From: Alphaproteobacteria bacterium
GTDB taxonomy: Bacteria; Pseudomonadota; Alphaproteobacteria; GCA-2731375
Reading direction: 5' to 3'
DNA: 64,000 bases
Assembly (NCBI GenBank): GCA_021776235.1
Contig: JAJFGG010000161.1
Span: 124,001 to 188,000, forward strand
A program made the position numbers and the translations under genes. The notes beneath the pieces are model-generated. The model worked only from the letters and a program-made list of their open reading frames with translations, was not told where the DNA came from and did not search any database. Shown piece by piece: positions 42,830 to 55,256 of the stretch (its first letter is position 1; every line of letters starts with the position of its first letter).

Positions 42830-43921
42830 CTAGCTCAAATCTTGGGTGGAAGGTGCGGATTTTTCGATTTCGTAGATGTAATTCATGCCCATACGCATCT
42901 CGGACATGATGAAATCGGCCTTGGCGATTGGCCCGCCGCGGTCTCCTCCGAATTTCTCGTCCCAGCCATCCATTTTGACCATTAGGCCGCATAGGACACC
43001 GCCAATAGTGACGTAGTGAGCCTCAATCATTTCCTTCATGGCCTGGAATGACTCGGCGTTGATGTTGTCCCACAGGGTTTTCGAGTTGCGGTCAAAGCTT
43101 TCAAACCGGCCGGTGATGGATGCGGTGATGTCGTTGAAACGGTTCTGCAAATTTTCGCAGGTTTCTTCGAAACGCGGCATCTGGCGAACCTGATAATTTG
43201 CGTTGATCGCGTCCAGTTCATCAAGGAAGGCCGTGACCCGGGGAATGATCTCGTCCAAGGCACCTTTGTAGTAGGCCAGGGAGAGGAAAACATCGCCATA
43301 TTCTTCCAAAAACATTGGCACATCGCTCAGACCGATGCCCAGCTTATCGGCGATCATCCGGAGATTCTTGATTGCATCACCCTTGTCGGGGCGTTTGAAC
43401 ATCGCCAGCAACTGATCCATATCCCCGACGTCAGCACCGGAGCCGCCATAAATCTGCTGGATAAGCGGCCGCGTAAACTCGGTCATATAGGCGGTCAAAT
43501 CCTTGGCCTTGCGTTCCGAAAGTTGCAATCCGTCCTGATTCTTAATGGGAATGCCCAGGCGGCGTAGCTCAATGCGCAGGCTATAGACATCATAGCTGTG
43601 CAATTGTTCCATATGCTCCAAAATGGCCAGATCGGCGTTGAATTCATCGGACTCTTCGAAGACGTTTGACAACCCCTCCACCTCGAGGCGGCCGCTGCCG
43701 GCGTTGCCGGAATTGAACATTTCGACCATGCTTTTCATGCGGCTGTCTTTGAGCAGTTTCGCCCGCGACAGGGACGGCAAATTCAGAGGCAACAGGCCGA
43801 GCGGAAGGGTGTGGAGAGAATCCCGATCGCCTTCATCCAAAGCCTGATCGATGGCCTGGGATTGCGCGGCTGACAGGAGCGCTTTCTCAGGCGCTCCCGC
43901 GGCTGCTTCCGATTCAGACAT
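42830..43921 (-). CDS. Uncharacterised predicted-helical cytoplasmic protein
   Basis: 363 aa from ATG 43921 (MSESEAAAGAPEKALLSAAQSQAIDQALDEGD...); no recognised domain. Confidence 0.75.
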   Translation of the reverse strand: MSESEAAAGAPEKALLSAAQSQAIDQALDEGDRDSLHTLPLGLLPLNLPSLSRAKLLKDSRMKSMVEMFNSGNAGSGRLEVEGLSNVFEESDEFNADLAILEHMEQLHSYDVYSLRIELRRLGIPIKNQDGLQLSERKAKDLTAYMTEFTRPLIQQIYGGSGADVGDMDQLLAMFKRPDKGDAIKNLRMIADKLGIGLSDVPMFLEEYGDVFLSLAYYKGALDEIIPRVTAFLDELDAINANYQVRQMPRFEETCENLQNRFNDITASITGRFESFDRNSKTLWDNINAESFQAMKEMIEAHYVTIGGVLCGLMVKMDGWDEKFGGDRGGPIAKADFIMSEMRMGMNYIYEIEKSAPSTQDLS

Positions 43922-44102
43922 TTCTCTCTCATTCAAAAAAATTATGACGCCATAGTCATAATCTGAATTGGTGAATTTGTCGTTAATGGCCGGATCGTGA
44001 ATGGCGTTGCCGACTATTGCGCCTTGGCGTTTGCGGTGCGATACAGCAGCTTCAGGTGCGTACGTTTCATGCAAATTCGATTCAGAGCAAAGCAGGCAGA
44101 AA

Positions 44103-45116
44103 ATGACCGAAAATACCCAAATATTGTTCAAATCCCGCCCCACGGGCTGGGTCGATGCCTCGCATTTTGAGCTGGTGAAGGGACCCGTGCCTGAACCGGG
44201 CCCGGGCGAAGTACAGGTGCGCAACGTCTTCATGTCACTGGATCCCTACATGCGGGGCCGCATGCGTGACCAGAAATCCTATACCCCCGGCTTTGAACTG
44301 GGGCAGGTATTGCAGGCCGGCGCGGTTGGCGAAGTGATAGCGTCCAATGATCCGTCCCTGGCTGTTGGCGATCTGGTGGAGGGCCGCCTGGGTTGGGAAA
44401 CCTATTCCGTGGCCAAAGCGGGCCAAGTCAATAAAGTTGACGGCAAGGCGGCGTCTCTGTCCCACTATCTTGGCGTCCTGGGCATGCCCAGCATGACGGC
44501 CTGGGTCGGCCTGCGCAATATAGGTCAGCCAAAGGCAGGCGAGACGGTATACGTCTCCGCTGCATCCGGTGCGGTTGGGCAGGTTGCCGGGCAAATTGCT
44601 AAATTGCAGGGTTGCCGGGTGGCGGGTAGCGCCGGTTCGGACGATAAAGTGGCCTATATCAGCGATGAACTGGGTTTCGATACCGCCTTCAACTACAAGA
44701 CGGTGTCTTCCCTGGACAATGGTTTGGCCGAGGCCTGTCCAGATGGCATCGATGTCTATTTCGAGAATGTCGGCGGCACGATGTTGGACGCGGTCCTACT
44801 GAAGGTTAATCCCTATGCCCGCATCGTCGCCTGCGGCATGATCAGCCAGTACAACCTGGAACGGCCCGAGGGCGTGAAGAACCTTAGCACAATTGTCGGC
44901 AACAAGGTTCGCATGCAGGGCTTTATTGTCTCGGACCACATGGATTTGAAGGCGGAGTTCATGGCCGAGATGTCCGGCTGGCTGGCCGCTGGCAAGATCA
45001 AATATCGCGAAGACGTCACGCAGGGCATCGAGAATGCGCCGGCAGCCTTTATCGGCATGTTGAAGGGCGAGAATTTCGGCAAGCAGATCGTCCAGATCGG
45101 TGAGGTCCCGGCATGA
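44103..45116 (+). CDS. NADP-dependent oxidoreductase, MDR family (CurA/leukotriene B4 dehydrogenase-like)
   Basis: ATG 44103; YMRGRMRDQKSY, VYVSAASGAVGQVAGQIAKLQGCRVAGSAGSDDK, FENVGGTMLDAVL. Confidence 0.93.
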   Translation: MTENTQILFKSRPTGWVDASHFELVKGPVPEPGPGEVQVRNVFMSLDPYMRGRMRDQKSYTPGFELGQVLQAGAVGEVIASNDPSLAVGDLVEGRLGWETYSVAKAGQVNKVDGKAASLSHYLGVLGMPSMTAWVGLRNIGQPKAGETVYVSAASGAVGQVAGQIAKLQGCRVAGSAGSDDKVAYISDELGFDTAFNYKTVSSLDNGLAEACPDGIDVYFENVGGTMLDAVLLKVNPYARIVACGMISQYNLERPEGVKNLSTIVGNKVRMQGFIVSDHMDLKAEFMAEMSGWLAAGKIKYREDVTQGIENAPAAFIGMLKGENFGKQIVQIGEVPA

Positions 45117-45183
45117 CGGCAGGAAATCGCCAGATCATCTCTCCTGCAAACGCCGCGGCCGAATAGCGCTCGTTGATATTAGT

Positions 45184-46053
45184 TCAGCCTCGTCGGAGTT
45201 CCCGATGCAGAATGAAAAGCCCGGCGCCCACCACCAGGGCTGTGCCGGCCAGTTTCCATTGGTCAGGCACATCACCCCAGACCCCATAGCCGATAACGCC
45301 GGCCCAAACGAGGGAGAGATACTTGAACGGCGCCACGGTGCCTCCAGGTGCCAGCAATAGGGCCTGGATCGTCAGCAGGTGGGAAAGGGCAACCAGAATC
45401 CCGGCGGCGGCCAGAAGGCCCCAATCGAACAGGCCGGGCCAATGACCGCCCAGGACGGGCAGGCTGACAGCGCTGGCCACAATCGCCACCAGCATCGAAT
45501 AGAACAGGATTGACAGGGAGTTTTCGGTGCCGCGGAGACGCCGGGTCGCCACATCACGGAAGGTAGACAACAGGGCGGTCACCAGAGGGAAAATATAAAA
45601 GAACGGCACGCCGTCGGCGCCGGGCCGCACAATTAACAGAACGCCGGCAAAGCCGACAATGACCGCGGTCCAGCGCCGCCAACCAACTCGTTCGCCCAGC
45701 AGAGGTTGGGAAAGGGCCGTCAACATGATCGGGCTCAGGAAGATAATCGCCAAGGCGGTGGCCAGGGGCAGATAAAGAAATGACAGGATGACGAAAGTCG
45801 AGGTGGCTGTGCCCAGGCCGGCACGGATCAGTGTGCCCTTCAAATTGCGAGACGCCAGTATTCGCCATCCTCCGGCCCGCACCACCAATACAGCGATAGG
45901 CACGAAGGTGAAAATACCACGGTAGAACAGGATTTCGCCGGCATGGTAGTCAGCCGTCAGCCATTTGGTAATAGCGTCCTGGGTGGTCAACAGCAGGGTG
46001 CCGATGATCATGCACCAGGCGCCCTTGGCGCCATCCGATAGATTCTTGAACAT
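45184..46053 (-). CDS. DMT-superfamily (EamA) transporter
   Basis: ATG 46053; multiple hydrophobic helices, LATALAIIFLSPIMLTALSQPLLGERVGWRRW. Confidence 0.88.
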   Translation of the reverse strand: MFKNLSDGAKGAWCMIIGTLLLTTQDAITKWLTADYHAGEILFYRGIFTFVPIAVLVVRAGGWRILASRNLKGTLIRAGLGTATSTFVILSFLYLPLATALAIIFLSPIMLTALSQPLLGERVGWRRWTAVIVGFAGVLLIVRPGADGVPFFYIFPLVTALLSTFRDVATRRLRGTENSLSILFYSMLVAIVASAVSLPVLGGHWPGLFDWGLLAAAGILVALSHLLTIQALLLAPGGTVAPFKYLSLVWAGVIGYGVWGDVPDQWKLAGTALVVGAGLFILHRELRRG

Positions 46054-46110
46054 GGACTGGTGCGGCCCCGGGATCAATGCGGTGTCATAGGGACGGGGCC
46101 CCTGGCGCCA

Positions 46111-47256
46111 TCATTGCCTTTGCAACAGGAACTCTCGCCCTACCTTGACGCCCGCTTTGCCGTCATAGGCGACGATATCGGCCGTTGCATAGGTTTCGCG
46201 CCAGTCGTCAGGCAGATACGAGCCGGTGCCGACGACGTCGATCGGGGCTTTGACACTGCCCATGACCTGGCATTTGAAAAAATTGAAGCCCGAGGAGGCA
46301 ACGATCCGGGCATTGGGAAAGCCGGCCTGGTCCAGGGCATCGCGCATATGAAAGATCGCCGCGGCGGAGACGCCGGTTCCGACCAGCCAGCGTAGTTCCT
46401 CTGTATTACGGTATTGCCGTACTGCGCGGGGCACATGGCGTTCCAACACGGCATAAGAGGCCTGGGTGTCCAGTCCCTCGACAAAACGGCCGCCGTGAGT
46501 ATCCAGACGTACGGCTATGGCACCTTGTTCCGCCAATTCCGGGAACCGGCGGCAAACCGCCAGGGCATCCGTAACCTCCTGTCCGAAATAATCCACCAAC
46601 ACGGTCAGTGGTTCACCGGGAAAGGTCTCGACATACAATTCCGCCGCGCGCAGGGTGCTGCCGGCATAGCCGATCAAGGCATGGGGCATGGTGCCCAGGC
46701 CCTTTTCATTGCCAAAAAAATGCGCCGTGGCGTCCGTGGCATTGCCGATGAAGCCCACCGCGTCGCGTTCCTGCCGGGCCGCTTCGCTGCCGACGGAGGC
46801 CGCATAGGCCATCATCTCGGCCATTTCATGACCGGCGCAATGACGGGCATCCATCGCCAGAAATTGTGAATCGGGCAGGGCGGCGCACATCAGATAGGCG
46901 TTGTAGGCCGCTACGCAGCAGGCTCCGAGTTTCTGTAAATACAGGGTTTCCAGGTCCACCAGCTGTGATAGCGGACCGCTTAGATACAACAGTGGCTCGC
47001 CGGCGCCAACCCAATCACCTTCCTCGAAGCAAGTCTCGATGTCGAATGTAACGCCGCGTTCCGCGGCAATCCGCTGCAGCCAATCGATCATCAACCTGGG
47101 GGCAAAACTGACCGGACGGCGCATGAAAACTGCATAGGTGACCTGCGCGTCGCCATTACGCTGCACGATGGTGCGGGTCTTTTTGAAGTATTGATCGGTC
47201 CAGCGATCGACGTCGCCTTCCAGATCATCATCTCCATTTGGATTTCGGCTCGTCAT
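46111..47256 (-). CDS. Nicotinate phosphoribosyltransferase family protein
   Basis: 381 aa; DQYFKKTRTIVQRNGDAQVTYAVFMRRP, FLAMDARHCAGHEMAEMMAYAASVGSEAARQ, VRLDTHGG, IVASSGFNFFK. Confidence 0.85.
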   Translation of the reverse strand: MTSRNPNGDDDLEGDVDRWTDQYFKKTRTIVQRNGDAQVTYAVFMRRPVSFAPRLMIDWLQRIAAERGVTFDIETCFEEGDWVGAGEPLLYLSGPLSQLVDLETLYLQKLGACCVAAYNAYLMCAALPDSQFLAMDARHCAGHEMAEMMAYAASVGSEAARQERDAVGFIGNATDATAHFFGNEKGLGTMPHALIGYAGSTLRAAELYVETFPGEPLTVLVDYFGQEVTDALAVCRRFPELAEQGAIAVRLDTHGGRFVEGLDTQASYAVLERHVPRAVRQYRNTEELRWLVGTGVSAAAIFHMRDALDQAGFPNARIVASSGFNFFKCQVMGSVKAPIDVVGTGSYLPDDWRETYATADIVAYDGKAGVKVGREFLLQRQ

Positions 47257-47313
47257 GCCCAGTCTCCTGGCGACATCCGGCTTGGTTCGTGCTGTCCCGC
47301 GCTACCCTGGCAT

Positions 47314-48708
47314 CTATTGCGCGGCTTCTATCGCTTGCGCCAATTGCCGCGCCGGACGTTGCTGCTTCAGCATTTCGGCGATCAGGAATGACAATTCCAG
47401 GCTCTGGGAGGCATTCAGGCGCGGATCGCAATGGGTATGATAGCGCGATGCCAATTGCTCTTCATCGATCAATTGCGCCCCGCCCAGACATTCCGTCACA
47501 TCCCTTCCGGTCATCTCCACATGCACGCCGCCGGCATGTGTGCCTTCGCCCTGATGCACGGCGAAGAAGCCGCGCACCTCGGCCAGGATGCGGTCGAAGG
47601 GCCGGGTCTTGTAACCGGTGGACGACTTGATGGTGTTGCCGTGCATGGGATCGCAGGACCAGACAACCTTGCGTCCCTCGCCCTCGACCGCGCGGATCAG
47701 AGGCGGCAGCTTTTCCAGGACCTGATCATCGCCCATGCGGCAGATAATGGTCAGGCGCCCGGCCTCGTTCGCCGGGTTCAAGGTGTCGATCAGCCGGATC
47801 AGGTCATCGCGCTCCATCGTCGGGCCGGCTTTCAGCCCCAGGGGATTGTTGATTCCCCGGCAGTATTCAATATGGGCGCCGTCCGCCTGGCGGGTGCGGT
47901 CGCCGATCCAGACCATGTGGGCCGAGGTGTCATACCAGCCGCCGATGCGGGTGATGGTATCCTCGCGCGTCATTGCTTCTTCGTAATTCAGCAACAACGC
48001 TTCATGCGAGGTATAGAAATCCGTTTGGCGCATTTCCGGCACGCTGTCGCCGTTGATGCCGCAGGCCTCCATGAATTCCAGGGCTTCCGTTATACGGCCG
48101 CACAATTCCCGGTACCGGGCCGCCGCCTCGGTGCCGTCGACAAAACCAAGATTCCAGCGGTGAATCTTGTACAGATCGGCATAGCCGCCCTGCGCGAAAG
48201 CGCGCAGCAAATTCAGCGTTGCCGCCGCCTGGCTATAGGCGGTCAACAGACGGTTCGGATCGGGTTGGCGCAGGGCCTCTTCAAACTCGATACCGTTCAC
48301 AATGTCGCCCCGATAAATAGGCAATTCGACGCCATCGATTACTTCCGTTGGGCTGGAACGCGGCTTGGCGAACTGTCCGGCCATGCGTCCTACCTTGACC
48401 ACCGGCACGGCGCCGCCAAAGGTCAACACGACGGCCATCTGCATCAGGACGCGGAAGGTGTCGCGGATATTGTCGGGATGGAATTCGGCAAAGCTTTCGG
48501 CGCAGTCGCCGCCCTGCAGCAAAAAGCCATCGCCTTCCGAAACCTGGGCCAGACGGCGGCGCAGGGCGTTCACTTCGCCGGCAAAGACCAGGGGCGGAAA
48601 GCTGCGCAACTTGTCCAGCACGCCGTTCAATGCAGCGGCATCCGGGTAGTCCGGCATTTGCAGGGCCGTGCGTTGCCGCCAGCCATCAGGAGTCCATTGC
48701 TGTGCCAT
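47314..48708 (-). CDS. Class II 3-deoxy-7-phosphoheptulonate (DAHP) synthase
   Basis: Start ATG 48708 ([21 protein letters not shown]); [60 protein letters not shown]. Confidence 0.96.
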   Translation of the reverse strand: MAQQWTPDGWRQRTALQMPDYPDAAALNGVLDKLRSFPPLVFAGEVNALRRRLAQVSEGDGFLLQGGDCAESFAEFHPDNIRDTFRVLMQMAVVLTFGGAVPVVKVGRMAGQFAKPRSSPTEVIDGVELPIYRGDIVNGIEFEEALRQPDPNRLLTAYSQAAATLNLLRAFAQGGYADLYKIHRWNLGFVDGTEAAARYRELCGRITEALEFMEACGINGDSVPEMRQTDFYTSHEALLLNYEEAMTREDTITRIGGWYDTSAHMVWIGDRTRQADGAHIEYCRGINNPLGLKAGPTMERDDLIRLIDTLNPANEAGRLTIICRMGDDQVLEKLPPLIRAVEGEGRKVVWSCDPMHGNTIKSSTGYKTRPFDRILAEVRGFFAVHQGEGTHAGGVHVEMTGRDVTECLGGAQLIDEEQLASRYHTHCDPRLNASQSLELSFLIAEMLKQQRPARQLAQAIEAAQ

Positions 48709-48796
48709 GTCTTCATTCCCAACCAGAAAGAAGCGCCCTATATAGGCCAAGCGTTTGAGTTTTCCAAGCTTTCAGACTTGCCGGCCTGCGCCTCGG

Positions 48797-50158
48797 TCAG
48801 TCTTTGGGCGGGGTCCATTTTGTCCGCATGGTGACCAGTTCTTCCGCCGCTGAAGGATGGATGCCGACCGTGGCGTCGAATTGCGCCTTGGTGGCGTTGC
48901 ATTTCAGGGCAATGCCGATCCCCTGCACCATCTCGGCCGCATCCGGTCCGACCACATGGCATCCCACGACCCGGTCGGTCTTGCTGTCGACGATCAGTTT
49001 CATGAGCGTCTTTTCGTCGTTGCCGGTCAAGGTATGCTTCATGGGCGTGAAGGTGGATTTGTAGATATCGACGGCGCCGATTTCGGCCCGCGCCTGTTCC
49101 TCGGTCAACCCCACATTGCCGACGCTGGGCTGGCTGAAAACGGCCGCCGGAACATCGCGGTGATTGGGCTGGCGGGGCAGGTTGCCAAAGACCGTATCGG
49201 CAAAGGCATGGCCCTCCATCAACGCCACCGGGGTCAGGGCGATCCGGTCGGTCAGATCGCCAACCGCATGAATGTTCGGGATATTGGTTTGCGACCATTC
49301 ATCCACTTTCACAGCGCCACCCTTGCCCAGTTCCACGCCGACCGCCTCCAGGCCCATATCGCCGCTGTTGGGGTGGCGGCCAGTGGCGTACATCACCAGG
49401 CCGGTGTCCAGGCTGTCGCCGTTGGTCAGGCTCAGGCGATAGCCATTTTCCGTCGCTGCAATGGCGGTAACGTTGGTTTCGGTGCGTAGGTCGATGCCCT
49501 TCTTGCGGATTTCACCGGCCAGATGATGGCGCACGTCCCAATCAAAGCCGCGCAGGATCTGTTCGCTGCGGTACAGCTGGGTGACCGAGCGGCCCATGCC
49601 ATTGAAAATGCCGGCGAACTCCACGGCGATATAACCGCCGCCGACGATGGTTATATGCTCCGGCAGGCTTTCCAGGTGAAACGCCTCGTTGGAGCTGATG
49701 GCATGTTCGATGCCGGGAACGTCCGGCATCGTCGGGGTGCCGCCGGTGGCCAGCAGAATATGTTCGGCGGTGACCGTTTCGCCGGCGACCTCGATCGTAT
49801 GGGCATCGGACAGACGGGCCCGGTGGTCATAGCGGCGCACGCCCGCCGAATCCAAAAGGTTGATATAGATGCCGTTCAGGCGGTCGATTTCGCGGTCCTT
49901 GTTGGCCACCAGCCTGGACCAATCAAAGCTGGCCTTGCCGACCGTCCAGCCAAACGCTGCTGCATCCTCGAAATCCTCGGAAAAGTGGGAGGCATAGACG
50001 AACAGTTTCTTCGGTACACAGCCCCGGATGACGCAGGTGCCGCCATAACGGTATTCCTCAGCCACGGCCACGCGGGCGCCATGGCCGGCGGCAATGCGTG
50101 CGGCCCGTACGCCGCCGGAACCGGCGCCAATTACGAACAGGTCAAAATCGTAGGCCAT
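48797..50158 (-). CDS. gor: Glutathione-disulfide reductase
   Basis: Start ATG 50158; FVIGAGSGGVRAARIAAGHGARVAVAEEYRYGGTCVIRGCVPKKLFVYAS; C-terminal HPSAAEELVTMR. Confidence 0.95.
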   Translation of the reverse strand: MAYDFDLFVIGAGSGGVRAARIAAGHGARVAVAEEYRYGGTCVIRGCVPKKLFVYASHFSEDFEDAAAFGWTVGKASFDWSRLVANKDREIDRLNGIYINLLDSAGVRRYDHRARLSDAHTIEVAGETVTAEHILLATGGTPTMPDVPGIEHAISSNEAFHLESLPEHITIVGGGYIAVEFAGIFNGMGRSVTQLYRSEQILRGFDWDVRHHLAGEIRKKGIDLRTETNVTAIAATENGYRLSLTNGDSLDTGLVMYATGRHPNSGDMGLEAVGVELGKGGAVKVDEWSQTNIPNIHAVGDLTDRIALTPVALMEGHAFADTVFGNLPRQPNHRDVPAAVFSQPSVGNVGLTEEQARAEIGAVDIYKSTFTPMKHTLTGNDEKTLMKLIVDSKTDRVVGCHVVGPDAAEMVQGIGIALKCNATKAQFDATVGIHPSAAEELVTMRTKWTPPKD

Positions 50159-50307
50159 CAATATTCCCCCAAAGGCAGACAGGAGGTCTGCAATATCACG
50201 CTTTCCAGTATTCAACTAGGTATCGCCGTTGGCAATTCACGGATAGGCCGCTAAAACATGACGCAATCTTGAATGCCGATGGGCCACAGAAAAGGATAGG
50301 TTTCAAT

Positions 50308-50754
50308 ATGCGCATGCTTCCGATCTTGTTGTTCACTTTGCTGCCGGGCTTGGCCTGGGCGGCGGAAGGACAGGATGCCGCCGCCCTGTCCGCCGCCAAG
50401 TCCCTGCGCTGTGTCTTCCCAAGCGGCGTAGAGACAAACTGGGAGGCCGGCGCCTATCAAACCCGCCCGCAGAAGGGTTTCTCTTTCTCCATCGAGGCCA
50501 TCAATACCGCGCGCGGCAACGCCAAGGCGGTTGGGCGAAGAGGCGCTTCGCACCTGGAAATGATCGCTCTGTCCAATGTGCGCCATTTCCTGGGCTTCAC
50601 GGCAAGTGGTGATTTGAACGTCACCTCGGTGCATAGCCAGTTTGCCCGCGACGCGGGAGAATTTCTGGCCAGCCACTCTGTCCATATGGCCAGTCAGCCG
50701 CCTCAGACCTTTCAGCATTACGGAAACTGCCGGCCGACTTCGGATAAGGAGTGA
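50308..50754 (+). CDS. Hypothetical secreted protein
   Basis: ATG 50308; MRMLPILLFTLLPGLAWAAEG signal peptide; 148 aa. Confidence 0.7.
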   Translation: MRMLPILLFTLLPGLAWAAEGQDAAALSAAKSLRCVFPSGVETNWEAGAYQTRPQKGFSFSIEAINTARGNAKAVGRRGASHLEMIALSNVRHFLGFTASGDLNVTSVHSQFARDAGEFLASHSVHMASQPPQTFQHYGNCRPTSDKE

Positions 50755-50902
50755 CCGCCGTCGCCTCGCCTGCGCTGCTGGACAGTATGGGGCCGGGGGG
50801 CTATTTTCCGCCCGCCCGGCGATTTGGCCGCGCCGGGCTCGTTGGGCGAAACTGATTTCGCCGGGCATAATTCAGGCTATGGCAGTGGGTGGATAGGACG
50901 AG

Positions 50903-53590
<2,688 letters not shown>

Positions 53591-53612
53591 GCCGCCGGGG
53601 AGTAGTGCCGCC

Positions 53613-54815
53613 ATGACAATCAAGCAGCGGCTTTATGATTTGTTGGAGGGCGGTAACCGGACCAACTTCAGCCACCGCCTGATAGATATCCTGCTTAGTC
53701 TCTTGATTATCTGCAACGTCCTGTCGGTGGCGCTGGAATCGATGCCCCTCATCGAGGCCGCGCATGTCACCGGTTTTGCCATATTCGAGATTTTCTCTTT
53801 GGCCGTCTTCACCATCGAATACGTCACCCGCCTTTGGGTCTGTACAGAACACCTGCCACTGAAACGCCTGCGCGCCAGTGAAGCGCGGCGGCGTTACGCG
53901 CTTTCGCCCTTCATGATCATCGACCTGCTGGCGATCCTGCCGTCCCTGCTGGTTAGCTTTATCGGTATGGATTTGCGCTTCCTGCGCATCTTTCGCCTGT
54001 TGCGCCTTTTGAAACTGGCCCGTTATTCGCCGACCATCATCACTCTGGGGCGGGTGCTCTATAACGAACGCCGGGCTCTGGGCGCCGTCGTCATTATCAT
54101 GTTCGGTCTGTTAATGCTGTCGGCCTCGATCATGACGATCATCGAGGCTGAAGCGCAGCCGGAGGCTTTCGGCTCAATTCCCGCCTCCATGTGGTGGGCG
54201 CTGGCCACCCTGTCCACGGTGGGCTATGGCGACGTGGTGCCTATCACCGCCCTGGGGCGGATCTTTGGCGGCATCGTAACCCTGTTGGGCGTTGCCATGT
54301 ATGCCCTGCCCATTGCCATCATCGCCTCGGGCTTCACGAATGAAAGCCGGCGGCGGGATTTTGTCATCACCTGGGGCATGGTGGCGCGGGTGCCCTTGTT
54401 CGCCAAACTGGATCCGGTCCTGTTGGCCAAGATCGGCGGCCTGCTGCGTGCCAAATCCGTGCCCTCGGGTTACGAAATTGTCCATCGCGGGCAACCAGCG
54501 GATAGCATGTACTTCGTCGTCTCGGGGGAAGTGGTCATCGATCTTGACGATCATCGCGTAAGCCTGGAAGAGGGTGACTTCTTTGGCGAACTCGCCTTGT
54601 TGCAGGATACCCATCGGCGCGCCCATGCCTTTGCTCTGACAGAATGCCGTTTGATGCAGTTGATGAAATCCGATTTCCACGGCCTGATGGAAGCAGAACC
54701 GAAACTGCGCGAGGAAATTGCCGCCGTGGCCGCCGAACGCCTGCGCGAGAGCGAATGGTCTCACGGCGACATCCCTGACGAAGAAATCCGCGACCAGCCG
54801 ATCCAGGGGGAATAG
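53613..54815 (+). CDS. Voltage-gated-type K+ channel with C-terminal cyclic-nucleotide-binding domain
   Basis: 400 aa; S4-like RFLRIFRLLRLLKLARYSPT, selectivity filter TLSTVGYGDVVPIT, CNBD SGEVVIDLDDHRVSLEEGDFFGELALLQDTHRRAHAFALTECRLMQL. Confidence 0.92.
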   Translation: MTIKQRLYDLLEGGNRTNFSHRLIDILLSLLIICNVLSVALESMPLIEAAHVTGFAIFEIFSLAVFTIEYVTRLWVCTEHLPLKRLRASEARRRYALSPFMIIDLLAILPSLLVSFIGMDLRFLRIFRLLRLLKLARYSPTIITLGRVLYNERRALGAVVIIMFGLLMLSASIMTIIEAEAQPEAFGSIPASMWWALATLSTVGYGDVVPITALGRIFGGIVTLLGVAMYALPIAIIASGFTNESRRRDFVITWGMVARVPLFAKLDPVLLAKIGGLLRAKSVPSGYEIVHRGQPADSMYFVVSGEVVIDLDDHRVSLEEGDFFGELALLQDTHRRAHAFALTECRLMQLMKSDFHGLMEAEPKLREEIAAVAAERLRESEWSHGDIPDEEIRDQPIQGE

Positions 54816-55256
54816 GTTGGTATTGCGTACCGAGTACTGTGCAGTAAAAAGACCAAGCCCCCACTCTTTCAAGCTCAAGGCCCGCGTACACAGATCCTTT
54901 TGTTCATAGGCGGCCGGGTCTATACACGTACCCTGCCATTAAGTGGTTCGACTGTAATGCTTAAATTTTGTTGTGTTACGAAAAGCCCCACACAGCTGCA
55001 TTTCCATCCGTAAAACGTCCCTAGACTCGCGATAGTGACTAGCGTGAGGGCTATGGTTTGAGCAAATAGCCGCAGTCTGCGCCCATTGACAATTATCCTG
55101 CATACTAGTTAGCCTTAATTGCATAAACGAGGCGCGGCTACCGTATTCATTGAACGGATTTGACGATGGCTAATACAGCGCTCCGTCTGTCGCATGATAT
55201 TTGCAAACAAGGATTGGATATAGCGAAACACACTCGGCTAAAAGGAGGAGGAAATA

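Noticed and set aside
47431-48834. 467-aa plus-strand ORF opposite DAHP synthase
   Set aside because: Antisense shadow of a clearly identified class II DAHP synthase.
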